Assembly: GCA_964483245.1 (NCBI GenBank)
Contig: CAZABP010000040.1
Coordinates: 1-44,836, forward strand
Length of the DNA stretch: 44,836 nucleotides
Reading direction: 5' to 3'
From: CAZABP01 sp964483245
GTDB taxonomy: Bacteria; Planctomycetota; UBA1135; UBA2386
Under the pieces are notes generated by a model. That model was not told where the DNA came from and ran no database searches. It saw nothing but the letters and a program-made list of their open reading frames with translations. The translations under genes and the position numbers were made by a program. This document shows positions 1 to 8,900 of the stretch, in pieces. Within the stretch, counting starts at the first letter, position 1. Every line of letters begins with the position of its first letter.

Positions 1-1
1 G

Positions 2-2179
2 TTCCTCGACGACACGGCCTGCAACCTGGCGTCGCTGAACCTGGTCAAGTTCCTGAACGCCGACGGGTCGTTCGACGTCGCGGCGTTCCGCCACGCGACG
101 CGGATCTGGACGATCGTGCTCGAGATCAGCGTGTTGATGGCGAGCTTCCCGAGCGAGGCGATCGCGCAGAAGAGTTACGAGTACCGCACGCTCGGACTCG
201 GCTATGCCAACCTCGGCACGATCCTGATGCGGCTGGGGATCCCGTACGCCTCTACGCAGGCGCACGCGATCGCCGGCGCGATCACGTCGATCCTGTGCGG
301 CGAGAGTTACGCGACGTCGGCCGAGATGGCCAAGCAGCTCGAGCCGTTCCCGGCGTTCCCGCGCAACCGCGATTCGATGCTGCGCGTGATCCGCAATCAC
401 CGCCGCGCGGCGTACGGCGCGCCGGCGGCGGAGTACGAGGGGCTGACCAAGCTGCCGCGCGCGATCGATCCGAAGCAGTGCCCCAAGGAGCTGCTGAAGG
501 CCGCGCGCGAGGCGTGGGACAAGGCGCTGGTGCTCGGCGAGGAGCACGGGTTCCGCAACGCGCAGGTCACGGTCATCGCGCCGACCGGGACGATCGGGCT
601 GGTCATGGACTGCGACACGACCGGGGTCGAGCCGGACTTCGCGCTGGTCAAGTTCAAGAAGCTGGCCGGCGGGGGCTACTTCAAGATCATCAACCAGAGC
701 CTGCCGCCGGCGCTGCTGAAGCTCGGCTACACGCCGGAGCAGGTGGATGCGATCGTGCACTACGCCGTCGGGCGCAAGACGCTGGCCGGTGCGCCGCACA
801 TCAACCATGAGTCGTTGAGCCAGAAGGGATTCGACGACGCGACGCTGCGCAAGGTCGAGGACGCGCTGAAGTCGGCGTTCGACGTCTCGTTCGCGTTCTC
901 GCGCGGCGTGCTCGGCGACGAGTTCCTGCGGGACGTGCTGAAGTTCAGCGCCGACGAGCTCGGGCACTGGAACCTGGACGTGCTCGGCAGGCTCGGGTTC
1001 GACAAGGAGGAGATCCGCGCCGCGAACGACTTCGTCTGCGGCACGATGACCGTCGAAGGCGCGCCGTACCTGAAAGAGGAGCACCTGCCGGTGTTCGACT
1101 GCGCCAACCGCTGCGGGCGCTACGGCAAGCGGTTCATCCCGTACGAGGCGCACATCGAGATGATGGCGGCGGTGCAGCCGTTCATCTCCGGCGCGATCAG
1201 CAAGACGATCAACATGCCGAACGATGCGACCGTCGCCGACGTGCAACGGGCGTATCGGATGAGCTGGGATCTGATGATCAAGGCGGTCGCGCTGTATCGC
1301 GACGGCAGCAAGCTGTCGCAGCCGCTCAGCACCGCCAGCGATGACCAGTCCGGTGCCCCGGCCGACGTGCAGGTCATGGCGATCGCGGAGCGGATCACCG
1401 AGAAGGTCGTGCACCGCTATCTCGCCAAACGCCGCCGCCTGCCGCACCGCCGCGCCGGTTACACGCAGAAGGCGGTCGTCGGTGGCCACAAGATCTACCT
1501 CCGCACCGGGGAGTACGAGGACGGCTCGCTCGGCGAGATCTTCCTCGACATGCACAAGGAGGGGGCCGCGTTCCGCAGTCTGATGAACTGCTTCGCGATC
1601 GCGATCTCGCTCGGCCTGCAACATGGCGTGCCGCTCGAGGAGTTCGCCGATGCGTTCGTGTTCACGCGGTTCGAACCGAATGGCGTCGTGACCGGACACG
1701 ACCGGATCAAGATGGTCACGTCGGTCATCGACTACGTGTTCCGCGAGCTCGCGATCAGCTATCTCGGCCGCAACGAGCTGGCGCAGGTCAGCGAAGAGGA
1801 CCTGCGGCACACCACGACCGGCAAGAGCGAACCGGAGTACGTCGAGGAGGAGATCGTCTCCGAGACCGAGTACGAGGAGGATCGGCACGACCGCGACGAG
1901 CCGCCGCCGCCGGAAGACCGGCTGCATCCTCGCAGCGCCGGCCTGCACCACGCGCCGCGCGGCCGCGGCGGCAATGGCGGGCCGCACGTGCCGGTCGCCG
2001 CGCGCGCACGTCCCGTGACGACGCCGGGTGAGCAGGCGCGGATCCGCATGCTCGTCGCCGAAGCGCGGCTCAAGGGCTACGAGGGGGATCCGTGCGGCGC
2101 CTGCGGGCTGTTCACGCTGGTGCGCAACGGCACCTGCCTCAAGTGCGACTCCTGCGGAGCGACCAGCGGCTGTAGCTGA
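2..2179 (+). CDS. nrdJ: Vitamin B12-dependent (class II) ribonucleoside-diphosphate reductase, 5'-truncated
   Basis: This is the C-terminal ~725 residues of an adenosylcobalamin-dependent ribonucleotide reductase, which makes deoxyribonucleotides in the cytoplasm. The reading frame is open from base 2, so the start lies outside the window. NACL-type landmarks are visible: DTACNLASLNL near the left edge, the TGTIGLVMDCDTTGVEPDF block (about 590-640), a FDCANRCG stretch, SKTINMPNDAT, and an ALYRDGSKLSQPL stretch typical of NrdJ. After a linker comes the NrdJ-specific TSCPD-like region (RRAGYTQKAVVGGHKIYLRTG). An acidic, proline-rich linker (about 1835-1990) leads to a Cys-rich tail with CGACG and CLKCDSCG, the redox-active or metal-binding end of the family. 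The stop is TGA. Palindromic repeats begin 5 bp after the stop and could end transcription. The assignment is firm; only the N-terminus is missing. Confidence 0.95.
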   Translation, partial: FLDDTACNLASLNLVKFLNADGSFDVAAFRHATRIWTIVLEISVLMASFPSEAIAQKSYEYRTLGLGYANLGTILMRLGIPYASTQAHAIAGAITSILCGESYATSAEMAKQLEPFPAFPRNRDSMLRVIRNHRRAAYGAPAAEYEGLTKLPRAIDPKQCPKELLKAAREAWDKALVLGEEHGFRNAQVTVIAPTGTIGLVMDCDTTGVEPDFALVKFKKLAGGGYFKIINQSLPPALLKLGYTPEQVDAIVHYAVGRKTLAGAPHINHESLSQKGFDDATLRKVEDALKSAFDVSFAFSRGVLGDEFLRDVLKFSADELGHWNLDVLGRLGFDKEEIRAANDFVCGTMTVEGAPYLKEEHLPVFDCANRCGRYGKRFIPYEAHIEMMAAVQPFISGAISKTINMPNDATVADVQRAYRMSWDLMIKAVALYRDGSKLSQPLSTASDDQSGAPADVQVMAIAERITEKVVHRYLAKRRRLPHRRAGYTQKAVVGGHKIYLRTGEYEDGSLGEIFLDMHKEGAAFRSLMNCFAIAISLGLQHGVPLEEFADAFVFTRFEPNGVVTGHDRIKMVTSVIDYVFRELAISYLGRNELAQVSEEDLRHTTTGKSEPEYVEEEIVSETEYEEDRHDRDEPPPPEDRLHPRSAGLHHAPRGRGGNGGPHVPVAARARPVTTPGEQARIRMLVAEARLKGYEGDPCGACGLFTLVRNGTCLKCDSCGATSGCS

Positions 2180-2183
2180 TCCC

Positions 2184-2254
2184 GTGGCAAGGTTGGGGTC
2201 TGACCCCTTTCTTGCCACCGTGGCAAGGTTGGGGTCAGACCCCCTTCTTGCCAG
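2184..2254. repeat. Tandem pair of GGGGTC(A/T)GACCCC palindromes
   Basis: Two near-identical ~35-bp units lie back to back at 2184-2218 and 2220-2254. Each has outer arms GTGGCAAG and CTTGCCA(C) around an inner GGGGTC/GACCCC palindrome, so each can form a hairpin of about 8+6 bp. They sit between the nrdJ stop and the start of the next gene and could act as a terminator. Related copies occur at 3933, 4181 and, degenerate, at 35579. The family resembles REP-type palindromes; no mobilising gene is present here. Confidence 0.85.
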
Positions 2255-2268
2255 GTAAGCTCCGCGCG

Positions 2269-3912
2269 ATGCGCCGCCGGGAGCAGCAGCCTGCGACTCG
2301 GAAGCGCGCGCTGGTCGCGGGCCTCGCGGTGCTGGCGGCCTGCGCGCTTGCCTGGTGGCAGTGGACTCCACTACCCACGCGCAGCGCGGCACCAGCCACA
2401 TCCGGCGCGCCTGCTGAGGCAGCGTCGCCAACAACGGCCGCAGATGCCGCCGCGCACGCACCGGCTGCGCCGCCAGACACCGAACCGCAGACGGCAGTAC
2501 CGGCGACGGCGGAACCCGCCCCGCGCATCGCCGTCACCGGCGGCCCCACGCTCCGCGTGTTGCGCGCCCGCGACCGCGAGCCGCTCACCGGCACGCGCGT
2601 GTTCCTCGCGCCCGGACCGGATGTCCTCTCGATCCGTGAGCGCGGCGAGATGCTCGGCGTCACCGACGCGCAGGGCCTCGTCTCGCTCGACGTCATGCCG
2701 CCTCTGCGCGTCGTCATCCGGCACCAGGAGCACGTACCGGTGGCCATGACCCTGGAGGGCGGCGAGCAGGAGCTCCTGCTGCACGACGGCCACACGCTGC
2801 AGATCCGTGCCGTGCGTCCCGACGGCTCGACGCGGCCCGGCTGTTCCGTCGTCCTGACGCGCACGACCCTCGATCCGCCGCCGGATCACGGCCACCAGGA
2901 GTTCGCCAACCCCGACGCGATCGATGGCATCTGGACCACGCTGGTCGAGCAGGACGGCGTCGCCACGCTGCGCGGTCTGCCGGACCGGCGCTGGCTCGCC
3001 TACGTGTTGCACCGGCACCACGCCGCCGTCGAACCTTGGGCCCAAGGCTTCGCCCCGCCGCCGCAGCAGGACGGAACCCTGCAGGTCACGATGCGCCCGC
3101 TCGCAGCACTCTGGGCCTGCGCCGCGCCCGGGGAGCGGATCGTCGCGCACGACTGGCTTGCGACCTCCGGCCTGGATGCTGCGCATCCGGCCGCGCGCCG
3201 CGCGGCACAGCAGCTGCTGCGACGCGAGCCCGGCTCGATCTGCTTCGTGACGCCGATCGAGAACGCAGACCTGGCGCCGGTCGTCCAACTCCGCGCCACC
3301 CTGCAGGACGCCGCGCGCGTGTCGCACGAACAGCCGCTGATCCCGCTCCGACAGCTCGACCGTCCCGTCCCGATCTCGCGTGCCACCGACAACTCGATGC
3401 GTCTGGTCCGCATCGACCTGCGCTCCGGCGCGCGGCTGCTGCCGGACGTCGAACTCACGCTGCGCCACGACACGGCGCCGCCGTTCACGGTCCGCACCGG
3501 CACCCCGTTCCGCGCTGCCTCCGGCTCCTACCGCGTGAATCCGGCCACCAACCAGCCAGCGCTCGAGGACCACTTCGCAACCGTCCGCATCGAAATCCCT
3601 GCCGACGCATCCCCCATGCACGTCATCGAACTCGCCGCACCCACCGACCTCGTCGAAGTCGTGCTGCATCTCAACAGCCCCGCCGCGTTGCCACGACCCA
3701 GCAGGCTCAGCATCGATGGCGACGACGACTGGTCCCTGACTACGTTCGCGTGGCAGACCAACCCTGCCCCGATCCGCATCCTGACGAAGCCCGGCCGCCT
3801 GCACATCGAGCTCACCAGCAACAGCAAAGTGCTCTTCGCCACCGACCTCCTCGTGCGCGGCGACCTCTCCCCGCTGCCGGTCCAGGTCACGCCGACATCC
3901 CGCTCGCGCTGA
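2269..3912 (+). CDS. Membrane-anchored or secreted protein of unknown function with a carboxypeptidase-regulatory-like region
   Basis: I do not recognise a defined family for this 547-residue protein. The ATG at 2269 is preferred over an in-frame ATG at 2212 because the latter lies inside the palindromic repeat. The N-terminus is basic (MRRREQQ) and followed by one hydrophobic segment (about residues 13-30, ALVAGLAVLAACALAWW), a signal anchor or signal peptide. A low-complexity Ala/Pro/Thr linker of about 50 residues comes next, a typical spacer for exported proteins. From about residue 90, TLRVLRARDREPLTGTRVFL and a following DAQGLVSLDV resemble the beta-sandwich carboxypeptidase-regulatory-like fold, which often mediates surface binding. 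The rest has no catalytic motif I can see. It stands alone between repeat elements. Confidence 0.75.
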   Translation: MRRREQQPATRKRALVAGLAVLAACALAWWQWTPLPTRSAAPATSGAPAEAASPTTAADAAAHAPAAPPDTEPQTAVPATAEPAPRIAVTGGPTLRVLRARDREPLTGTRVFLAPGPDVLSIRERGEMLGVTDAQGLVSLDVMPPLRVVIRHQEHVPVAMTLEGGEQELLLHDGHTLQIRAVRPDGSTRPGCSVVLTRTTLDPPPDHGHQEFANPDAIDGIWTTLVEQDGVATLRGLPDRRWLAYVLHRHHAAVEPWAQGFAPPPQQDGTLQVTMRPLAALWACAAPGERIVAHDWLATSGLDAAHPAARRAAQQLLRREPGSICFVTPIENADLAPVVQLRATLQDAARVSHEQPLIPLRQLDRPVPISRATDNSMRLVRIDLRSGARLLPDVELTLRHDTAPPFTVRTGTPFRAASGSYRVNPATNQPALEDHFATVRIEIPADASPMHVIELAAPTDLVEVVLHLNSPAALPRPSRLSIDGDDDWSLTTFAWQTNPAPIRILTKPGRLHIELTSNSKVLFATDLLVRGDLSPLPVQVTPTSRSR

Positions 3913-3932
3913 CTTCGTCGCGTGGTACCAAA

Positions 3933-3946
3933 TGGGTCAGACCCCA
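3933..3946. repeat. GGGTCAGACCCC palindrome copy
   Basis: TGGGTCAGACCCCA lies 20 bp after the stop of the preceding gene and immediately before a gene remnant. It shares the GTCAGACCCC core with the copies at 2184-2254 and 4181-4197. Confidence 0.75.
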
Positions 3947-3950
3947 ACAG

Positions 3951-4127
3951 GATCACGTCCTGCAGTACCCCGCGGAATTCGCAGCCCCGCTCAAGAACCT
4001 CGCTGCACGGATCAATGCCGGCGACATCCTGCTGGCCGTGCAGACGCCCGACGCGACGACGGAGGGACGCGTCGAGTCGCTGCTCCGCGAGCAGGGCGCT
4101 GTCGTCGCCGAGAAGCACGCGCTCTAG
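3951..4127 (+). pseudogene. Short protein-coding remnant flanked by palindromic repeats
   Basis: An open frame of about 58 codons ends at TAG 4125-4127. It has protein-like content (AAPLKNLAARINAGDILLAV, then RVESLLREQGAVVAEKHAL) but no ATG, GTG or TTG start in frame between the repeat at 3933 and the conserved part. The pattern GDILLAV...RVESLLREQGA loosely recalls the last beta-alpha unit of small stress-protein domains of the YflT/DUF1269 type, but that is only a resemblance. Palindromic repeats lie on both sides (3933-3946 and 4181-4197). The simplest reading is the 3' end of a gene whose 5' part was lost. A CTG start at 3960 and a tiny functional protein cannot be excluded. Confidence 0.45.
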
Positions 4128-4180
4128 CGACCGCGACCCAGCCTGCCGCTTCGGCCGGAGCTGACAGAATGGCGCGACTC

Positions 4181-4197
4181 TTGGGGTCAGACCCCAA
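4181..4197. repeat. TTGGGGTCAGACCCCAA perfect palindrome
   Basis: This 17-bp unit is perfectly palindromic around a central A. It is preceded by TGGCGCGACT (4170-4179), a box that recurs at the same spacing before the degenerate copy at 35595. It sits about 50 bp downstream of the gene remnant. Confidence 0.85.
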
Positions 4198-4221
4198 CCG
4201 GACCACTCGAATCCACACGAG

Positions 4222-4326
4222 CCCTTTCCCCTTCCCCTTCCCCTACCTCGCCCAGCCCCAGCCCGAGCCCCAGCCCGAGCCCGTCCCCTTCCCGTTCAAA
4301 CCCTTCCCTTCCCCATCCCCCTTCCC
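4222..4326. repeat. Pyrimidine-rich low-complexity tract
   Basis: About 105 bp is almost only C and T on the plus strand in its first and last thirds (CCCTTTCCCC units), with a middle part of tandem CAGCCCGAGCCC units. The tract overlaps the last codons of the minus-strand methyltransferase, which are therefore Gly/Lys/Arg-rich. Mirror-symmetric polypurine-polypyrimidine DNA can form triplex (H-DNA) structures and may pause polymerases; no function is shown by the sequence. Together with the repeats it accounts for the gene-poor stretch 3913-4295. Confidence 0.7.
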
Positions 4327-5309
4327 ACGATCAGCACGAAATCGCTCGGGAGCTCACCGCTGCGCAGCAACCGCTGCTCCTCCGCACACAGCGCGAGCAA
4401 CCGCTCGACATCCTCCGGCTGCGCCGGGTCGAAGTTCCCCGCGATGTCCTCGAGCAGCGGCATCAACACGGTCCCGCCGAAGTCGACCCGCGCCACCGTC
4501 GTGAACCGCGCAGCGACGGCCGGCAGGATCGCGTGGGAGCGCACCGCTTCGCTCGGATCATCGACCAACATCTGCGCCATCGTCGGCGCCGCGATGCGCA
4601 GCTTCGGTTTGCCGGTCCGCTGCGAGATCCGGTACCGCTCCGGCAATGTCTCCAGCAGCCGCTGCGCGTGCGCGAGCTGGCGCGCCGACCACTGGAACCG
4701 CGTCGGTCCGACGTACTCGTTCAACACGAGGATCCCATCCGGCACGAGCGCGGCCGCGACATCGTCCAGCAACCACTCGAGCGCCTCGATGTGATGCAGC
4801 GACTGCGGGAAGAACACGGCGCCGTACGCCGCCCGCGGCAGCCGGTGCGTGTTCAGATCCGCGACGCGATAGTCGATCCGGGCCGCGCAGCCGGCTTCGG
4901 CCGCGAGCCGCCGTGCGATCTCGATCGCACCGGGCGAGACATCGATCGCGGTGAAGCGCGCCGCGAAGTCCAGCTCGACCCCTTGCCGCTCGAGCGGACC
5001 ATGCCCGCAGCCGAGCGTCAGCGACTGCTCGATCCGCCGCGGCAGGAAGCTCCGCACCACCCAGGTGACCCAGTTGACGTCCGGATCGCCGCTGATCGTG
5101 CGGTTGATGTACAGCCGGTCGATGATCGGCGAGTCGGTCCAGGCCGTGACGACCGGCTGCGGTGCGCTGCGCTGCTGCGCGCGCTCGGCCCACACCTGCT
5201 GCACGGTCTGTTGCTCGCGCGCGTCCGGTGCGCCGCGCTGCGGCCACCAGCGGCTCCACCACGTGCGCCTGCCGCGCGGCGGTTCGTCCTTCGCAGTCTG
5301 CTCGGGCAT
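4296..5309 (-). CDS. Class I SAM-dependent methyltransferase
   Basis: A cytoplasmic protein of 337 residues with a Rossmann-type methyltransferase core. The glycine-rich SAM-binding motif is SLTLGCGHGPLE (about residues 96-108), followed by the acidic end of strand 2 (FTAIDVSPGAIEIARRLA), a motif II-like VADLNTHRLP, and FFPQSLHHIEALEWLL before a predicted post-motif helix. The ATG at 5309 is preferred; an in-frame GTG at 5342 would add 11 residues. The C-terminal half (about 170-337) is variable and probably recognises the substrate, which I cannot name. The gene is transcribed towards the low-complexity tract and has no operon partner. Substrates of such stand-alone methyltransferases range from small molecules to lipids. 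Confidence 0.85.
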   Translation of the reverse strand: MPEQTAKDEPPRGRRTWWSRWWPQRGAPDAREQQTVQQVWAERAQQRSAPQPVVTAWTDSPIIDRLYINRTISGDPDVNWVTWVVRSFLPRRIEQSLTLGCGHGPLERQGVELDFAARFTAIDVSPGAIEIARRLAAEAGCAARIDYRVADLNTHRLPRAAYGAVFFPQSLHHIEALEWLLDDVAAALVPDGILVLNEYVGPTRFQWSARQLAHAQRLLETLPERYRISQRTGKPKLRIAAPTMAQMLVDDPSEAVRSHAILPAVAARFTTVARVDFGGTVLMPLLEDIAGNFDPAQPEDVERLLALCAEEQRLLRSGELPSDFVLIVGRGMGKGRV

Positions 5310-5510
5310 CGCGGTCGGACGCGCGTGCACCGGGGTGCGCACCGCGGGTCGTGGCGGCAGGATAGCCCGGCCGCCGTCGCATCGTCACGCCGCCGTGACC
5401 GGCCCCCGCCGCCTGCCGCGCTGCAATTCATGCGCGCGTCTGGGACTTGCACGGTCCAGGTCGTATCCCCTCCCCCGGGTACCATCCCCGTCCGGTCCAT
5501 CGGAGCCGCC

Positions 5511-5960
5511 ATGAAACCAGCCGAGAAGAAGCACGTCGTCGACTCCCTCGAGCGTCTGCTGGCCGACAGCTACACGCTGTACCTGAAGACCCACAGCTAC
5601 CACTGGAACGTCGTTGGCCCGATGTTCACGACGCTGCACACGCTGTTCGAGACGCAGTACACCGAGCTCGCGCTCGCCGTGGACGTCATCGCGGAGCGCA
5701 TCCGCGCGCTCGGCGAACCGGCGCCCGGCAGCTACTCGCAGTTCGCGGAGCGCGCAGCGGTCAAGGAGGACACCGGCGTGCCGAAGGCGACCGACATGAT
5801 CCGCAACCTCGTCGCCGATCACGCGACCGTCGTCGATGCGGCGCGGCGGCTCGTCCACGCCGCCCAGGCCGCCGGCGACGATGCCAGCGTCGACCTCGGC
5901 GTGCGCCGGATCGACGTGCACGAGAAGAGCGGCTGGATGCTGCGCAGCCACCTCGAGTAG
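5511..5960 (+). CDS. dps: Dps-family ferritin-like DNA-protection protein
   Basis: A 149-residue member of the Dps/ferritin-like family, which oxidises and stores iron inside a 12-subunit shell and protects DNA from peroxide. The diagnostic ferroxidase block is present: H-SYHWNVVGP, then LHTLFETQYTEL and AVDVIAERIRALG, giving the His, Asp and Glu ligands that form the inter-subunit iron site. The length is close to that of short Dps proteins, and no long lysine-rich N-terminal DNA-binding tail is seen (it starts MKPAEKKHVV). The ATG at 5511 begins where the homologous block starts. The gene converges with dnaE2 and is a single unit. The family is usually induced by oxidative stress or starvation; no clear operator was found upstream. 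Confidence 0.93.
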   Translation: MKPAEKKHVVDSLERLLADSYTLYLKTHSYHWNVVGPMFTTLHTLFETQYTELALAVDVIAERIRALGEPAPGSYSQFAERAAVKEDTGVPKATDMIRNLVADHATVVDAARRLVHAAQAAGDDASVDLGVRRIDVHEKSGWMLRSHLE

Positions 5961-5968
5961 CGCGAAGC

Positions 5969-5987
5969 ACCGGCCGGGCGCGCCGGT
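5969..5987. terminator. Possible bidirectional terminator hairpin
   Basis: ACCGGC (5969-5974) pairs with GCCGGT (5982-5987) around a 7-base loop. It fills the gap between the convergent stops of dps (5960) and dnaE2 (5988). No T-tract follows on either strand, so intrinsic termination is uncertain. Confidence 0.4.
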
Positions 5988-8900
5988 TCACCGCGGCGCG
6001 GCCGGTCCGGCGATCCCGGTCGTACGCAGCGCCACCCCGTCCTCCCGCACCTCGACCCGCCCGCGCACGCGGAACGGCCCGCGCCCCTGCAGCAGCCCGG
6101 CCAGCCGCGGATACACGTCCGGGAACAGCACCGCTTCGACGATTCCGGTGCCGTCCTCGATCGTGCAGAACAGCATCGGCTGGTCCTGCCGCGTGCGCAT
6201 CCGGCGCAGCGCGACGAGCTGTCCGTAGACGGTCACGATCCGCCCGGCGTGCTCCGGCACCGCGCCACACGCCACGGTCCCGCGCGTCGCGGCCCCGCCC
6301 CACAGCGCGTCGACCGGATGCGCGGTCGTCGAGTAGCCGAGGATCGCGAGCTCCAGCTCGACGCGCCGCTCCAGCGTGTACTCCGCCAATGCCGGCAACA
6401 CCGGCGGCTCCCGCCGAAACAGCTCCCGCCGCTCCGGCCGCGCCAGCGCGAGCTGCAGCTCGAGCAGCAGCTGCGGCCGCGTGCGCCGCAGCGCGTCGAA
6501 ACCACCGCACAGGATCAGGTTCTCGGTCTCGTCGCGCGCCGCCTGCGTGCGGGCCAGGAAATCCGCGACCGACCCGAACGGCCCGCCGATCCGCCGCGCC
6601 ACCAGGATCGCCTCCGCGGTCACCGGCCGCAGCTCACGCACTTCGTCGAGTCCGACGCGGATCGCGAGCGACTGGCCGTCGCGCACCAGCGTGAACGCGC
6701 GCGCGCCCTGTTGCACGCACGGCGGCAGCACCCGCACACCGAGCCGCTTCGCCTCCTCGACGTAGACCCCTTTCGCGTAGTACCCGCAGTCGTTGCTCAA
6801 CATCGCGGCCAGGAACGCCGCCGGCGCATGCGCCTTGAACCACGCGCACTCGTAGGCGAGCCGGCCGTACGTGACCGCGTGCGCCTTGCAGAACGAGAAC
6901 CCGGCGAACCCGGCGATCGCGTGCCAGACCTCCTCGAGCGCCGGCACCGGGATCCCCTGTTTCAGCCCGGCGACGACGAACGCATCCCGCGCCGCCGCGT
7001 CCTCGCCGTGGTGCCTGGTCAGGGCCCGCCGCAGCCGGTCACCGTCGGCGGCCGACATGCCGGCGACCATCATGCCGGCGCGGATCACGTCCTCCTGGTA
7101 CAGGATCAATCCATACGTCTCGGCGAACGCATCGGCGACGATCGGATGCGGCGCTGCGACCGGCTCGAGTCCGCGCAGCCGCCGCACGAAGCGCGCCTTC
7201 ATGCCGCGCCCGCCCGGCCCCGGCCGGATCAATGCGATCGCCTGGATCACGCGGTCCATCGTTTCGGCACGCATCTGCCGCAGCAGGGTCCGCATGCCGG
7301 GGGACTCGGTCTGGAAACAGCCGAGCGTGCGCCCTTCGCGCAGCAGCTCGGCCGCCCGCGGATCGTCCTCGCGCATCGCGGCGCGCGCCGGCACCGGCAG
7401 CCGCAGCTCCGCCAGCGCCTGCCGCGCTTCGGCGAGGATCGTCAGCGCGTGGTTGCCGAGCAGGTCGATCTTGACCAGCCCGAGCGCCTCGACGAAGTGC
7501 ATGTCGTACTGCGTCACGACGACCCCTTTCGCAGCGCGCTCGAGCGGCGCGTGCTCGCACAGCGGACCGGGCGTGATCACGATGCCGCCCGGGTGCACGC
7601 CGAGATGCCGCGGCGCATCGAGCAGCCGCGCGGTCGCGCGTCGGATCGCCGCGTCGCGCGCATCCGGCGGCGTGCGGTGGAACCCGGGCACGCCGTCGAT
7701 CTCGCCGACGCCATGCCGGCCGTGCGGCGGCAGCAAGCCGGAACGCCGGTCCACTTCGCGCGGCGGCAGCCCGAGCGCCTTCGCCGCCTCGCGGTATGCC
7801 GCCCGCAGCGCGAACGTCGTGTGCGTCGCGATCCGCGCGACATGGTCGGCACCCCACCGCTCGTAGACCGCGGCGATCAGCTCGTCGCGCCGCCGCCAGC
7901 AGAAGTCGAGATCGATGTCCGGCAGGTCGCTGCGCGCCGGGTTCAGGAATCGTTCGAACAGCAGCCCGTAGCGGATCGGGTCGGCATCGGTCAGCCCGAG
8001 CGCGAACGAGACGAGGCTGTCGGCGGCCGAGCCGCGCCCGATCAGATCGATCCCGCGCGCGCGCGCCAGCTCGGCGATCTCGTGCACGACCAGGAAGTAC
8101 GGCGCGAACCCCATCTGCTCGATCACGCCGAGCTCGTGCGCGAGCCGGTCGCGCAACACCGGCCCAGGCGCCTCGAACCGGCGCGCGAGCCCGGCTTCGG
8201 CCAGCCACCGGAGCTGCTGCTCCGCCGGCACCCCGTCCGGCAGCTCGTAGGGCGGAAAGATCGGCGCGCGCGGGCGGTCGAGCTGCAGCGTGCAACTCGC
8301 GATCACGTGCGCTGCCATGCGCCCGGCCGCCGGCTGGTCGGCATGCGCCTCGCGCCGGCGCGCGGCATCCGGCAACGCCTCACCGCGCAGCGGTGCCGCG
8401 AGGTCGAGCGCGCGGTTGTGTTTGACGGCGGCGAACAGCCGCGCCGCCATCGCATCCTCGGCGCGCGCACGGTCGACGTCGAACACGGCGATCAGCGGCA
8501 GGCCGAGCAGCTCCGCCGCTGCGATCAGCTCGCGCCGCCCGGCGAACGAGGGGATCTCCGGCAGCTTGCGACCTTCGTGGTGAGCCGGTGGCGCCGGTCC
8601 CGGCCGATGGTCGCGCGGTGGCAACGCAACGCACAGGCGTCCCGGTGCCAGGCGTCCGTGCAGCCGCAGCAGCAAGGCCGGATCGCCGCAGAGGAACCAC
8701 AGCGCGTCGCCGGCCGCGGCCGTGTTCCACAGCAGATCGAAGTCCTCGTGCAGTTGCAGCGCCGTGACCAGCCGGCACAACGCGCGGTAGCCGTCGTGGT
8801 CCGGCGCCAACACGACGAGCCGCTCGCCGCGCCACAGCAGGTCCACTCCGAACAGCGCCTGCAGCCCCACGCGCCGCGCCTCGGCCGCGAACAACGGCAA

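Noticed and set aside
2212..2268. N-terminal extension of the secreted protein from ATG 2212
   Set aside because: These 19 codons fall within the palindromic repeat; translation from 2269 gives a standard basic-then-hydrophobic signal.
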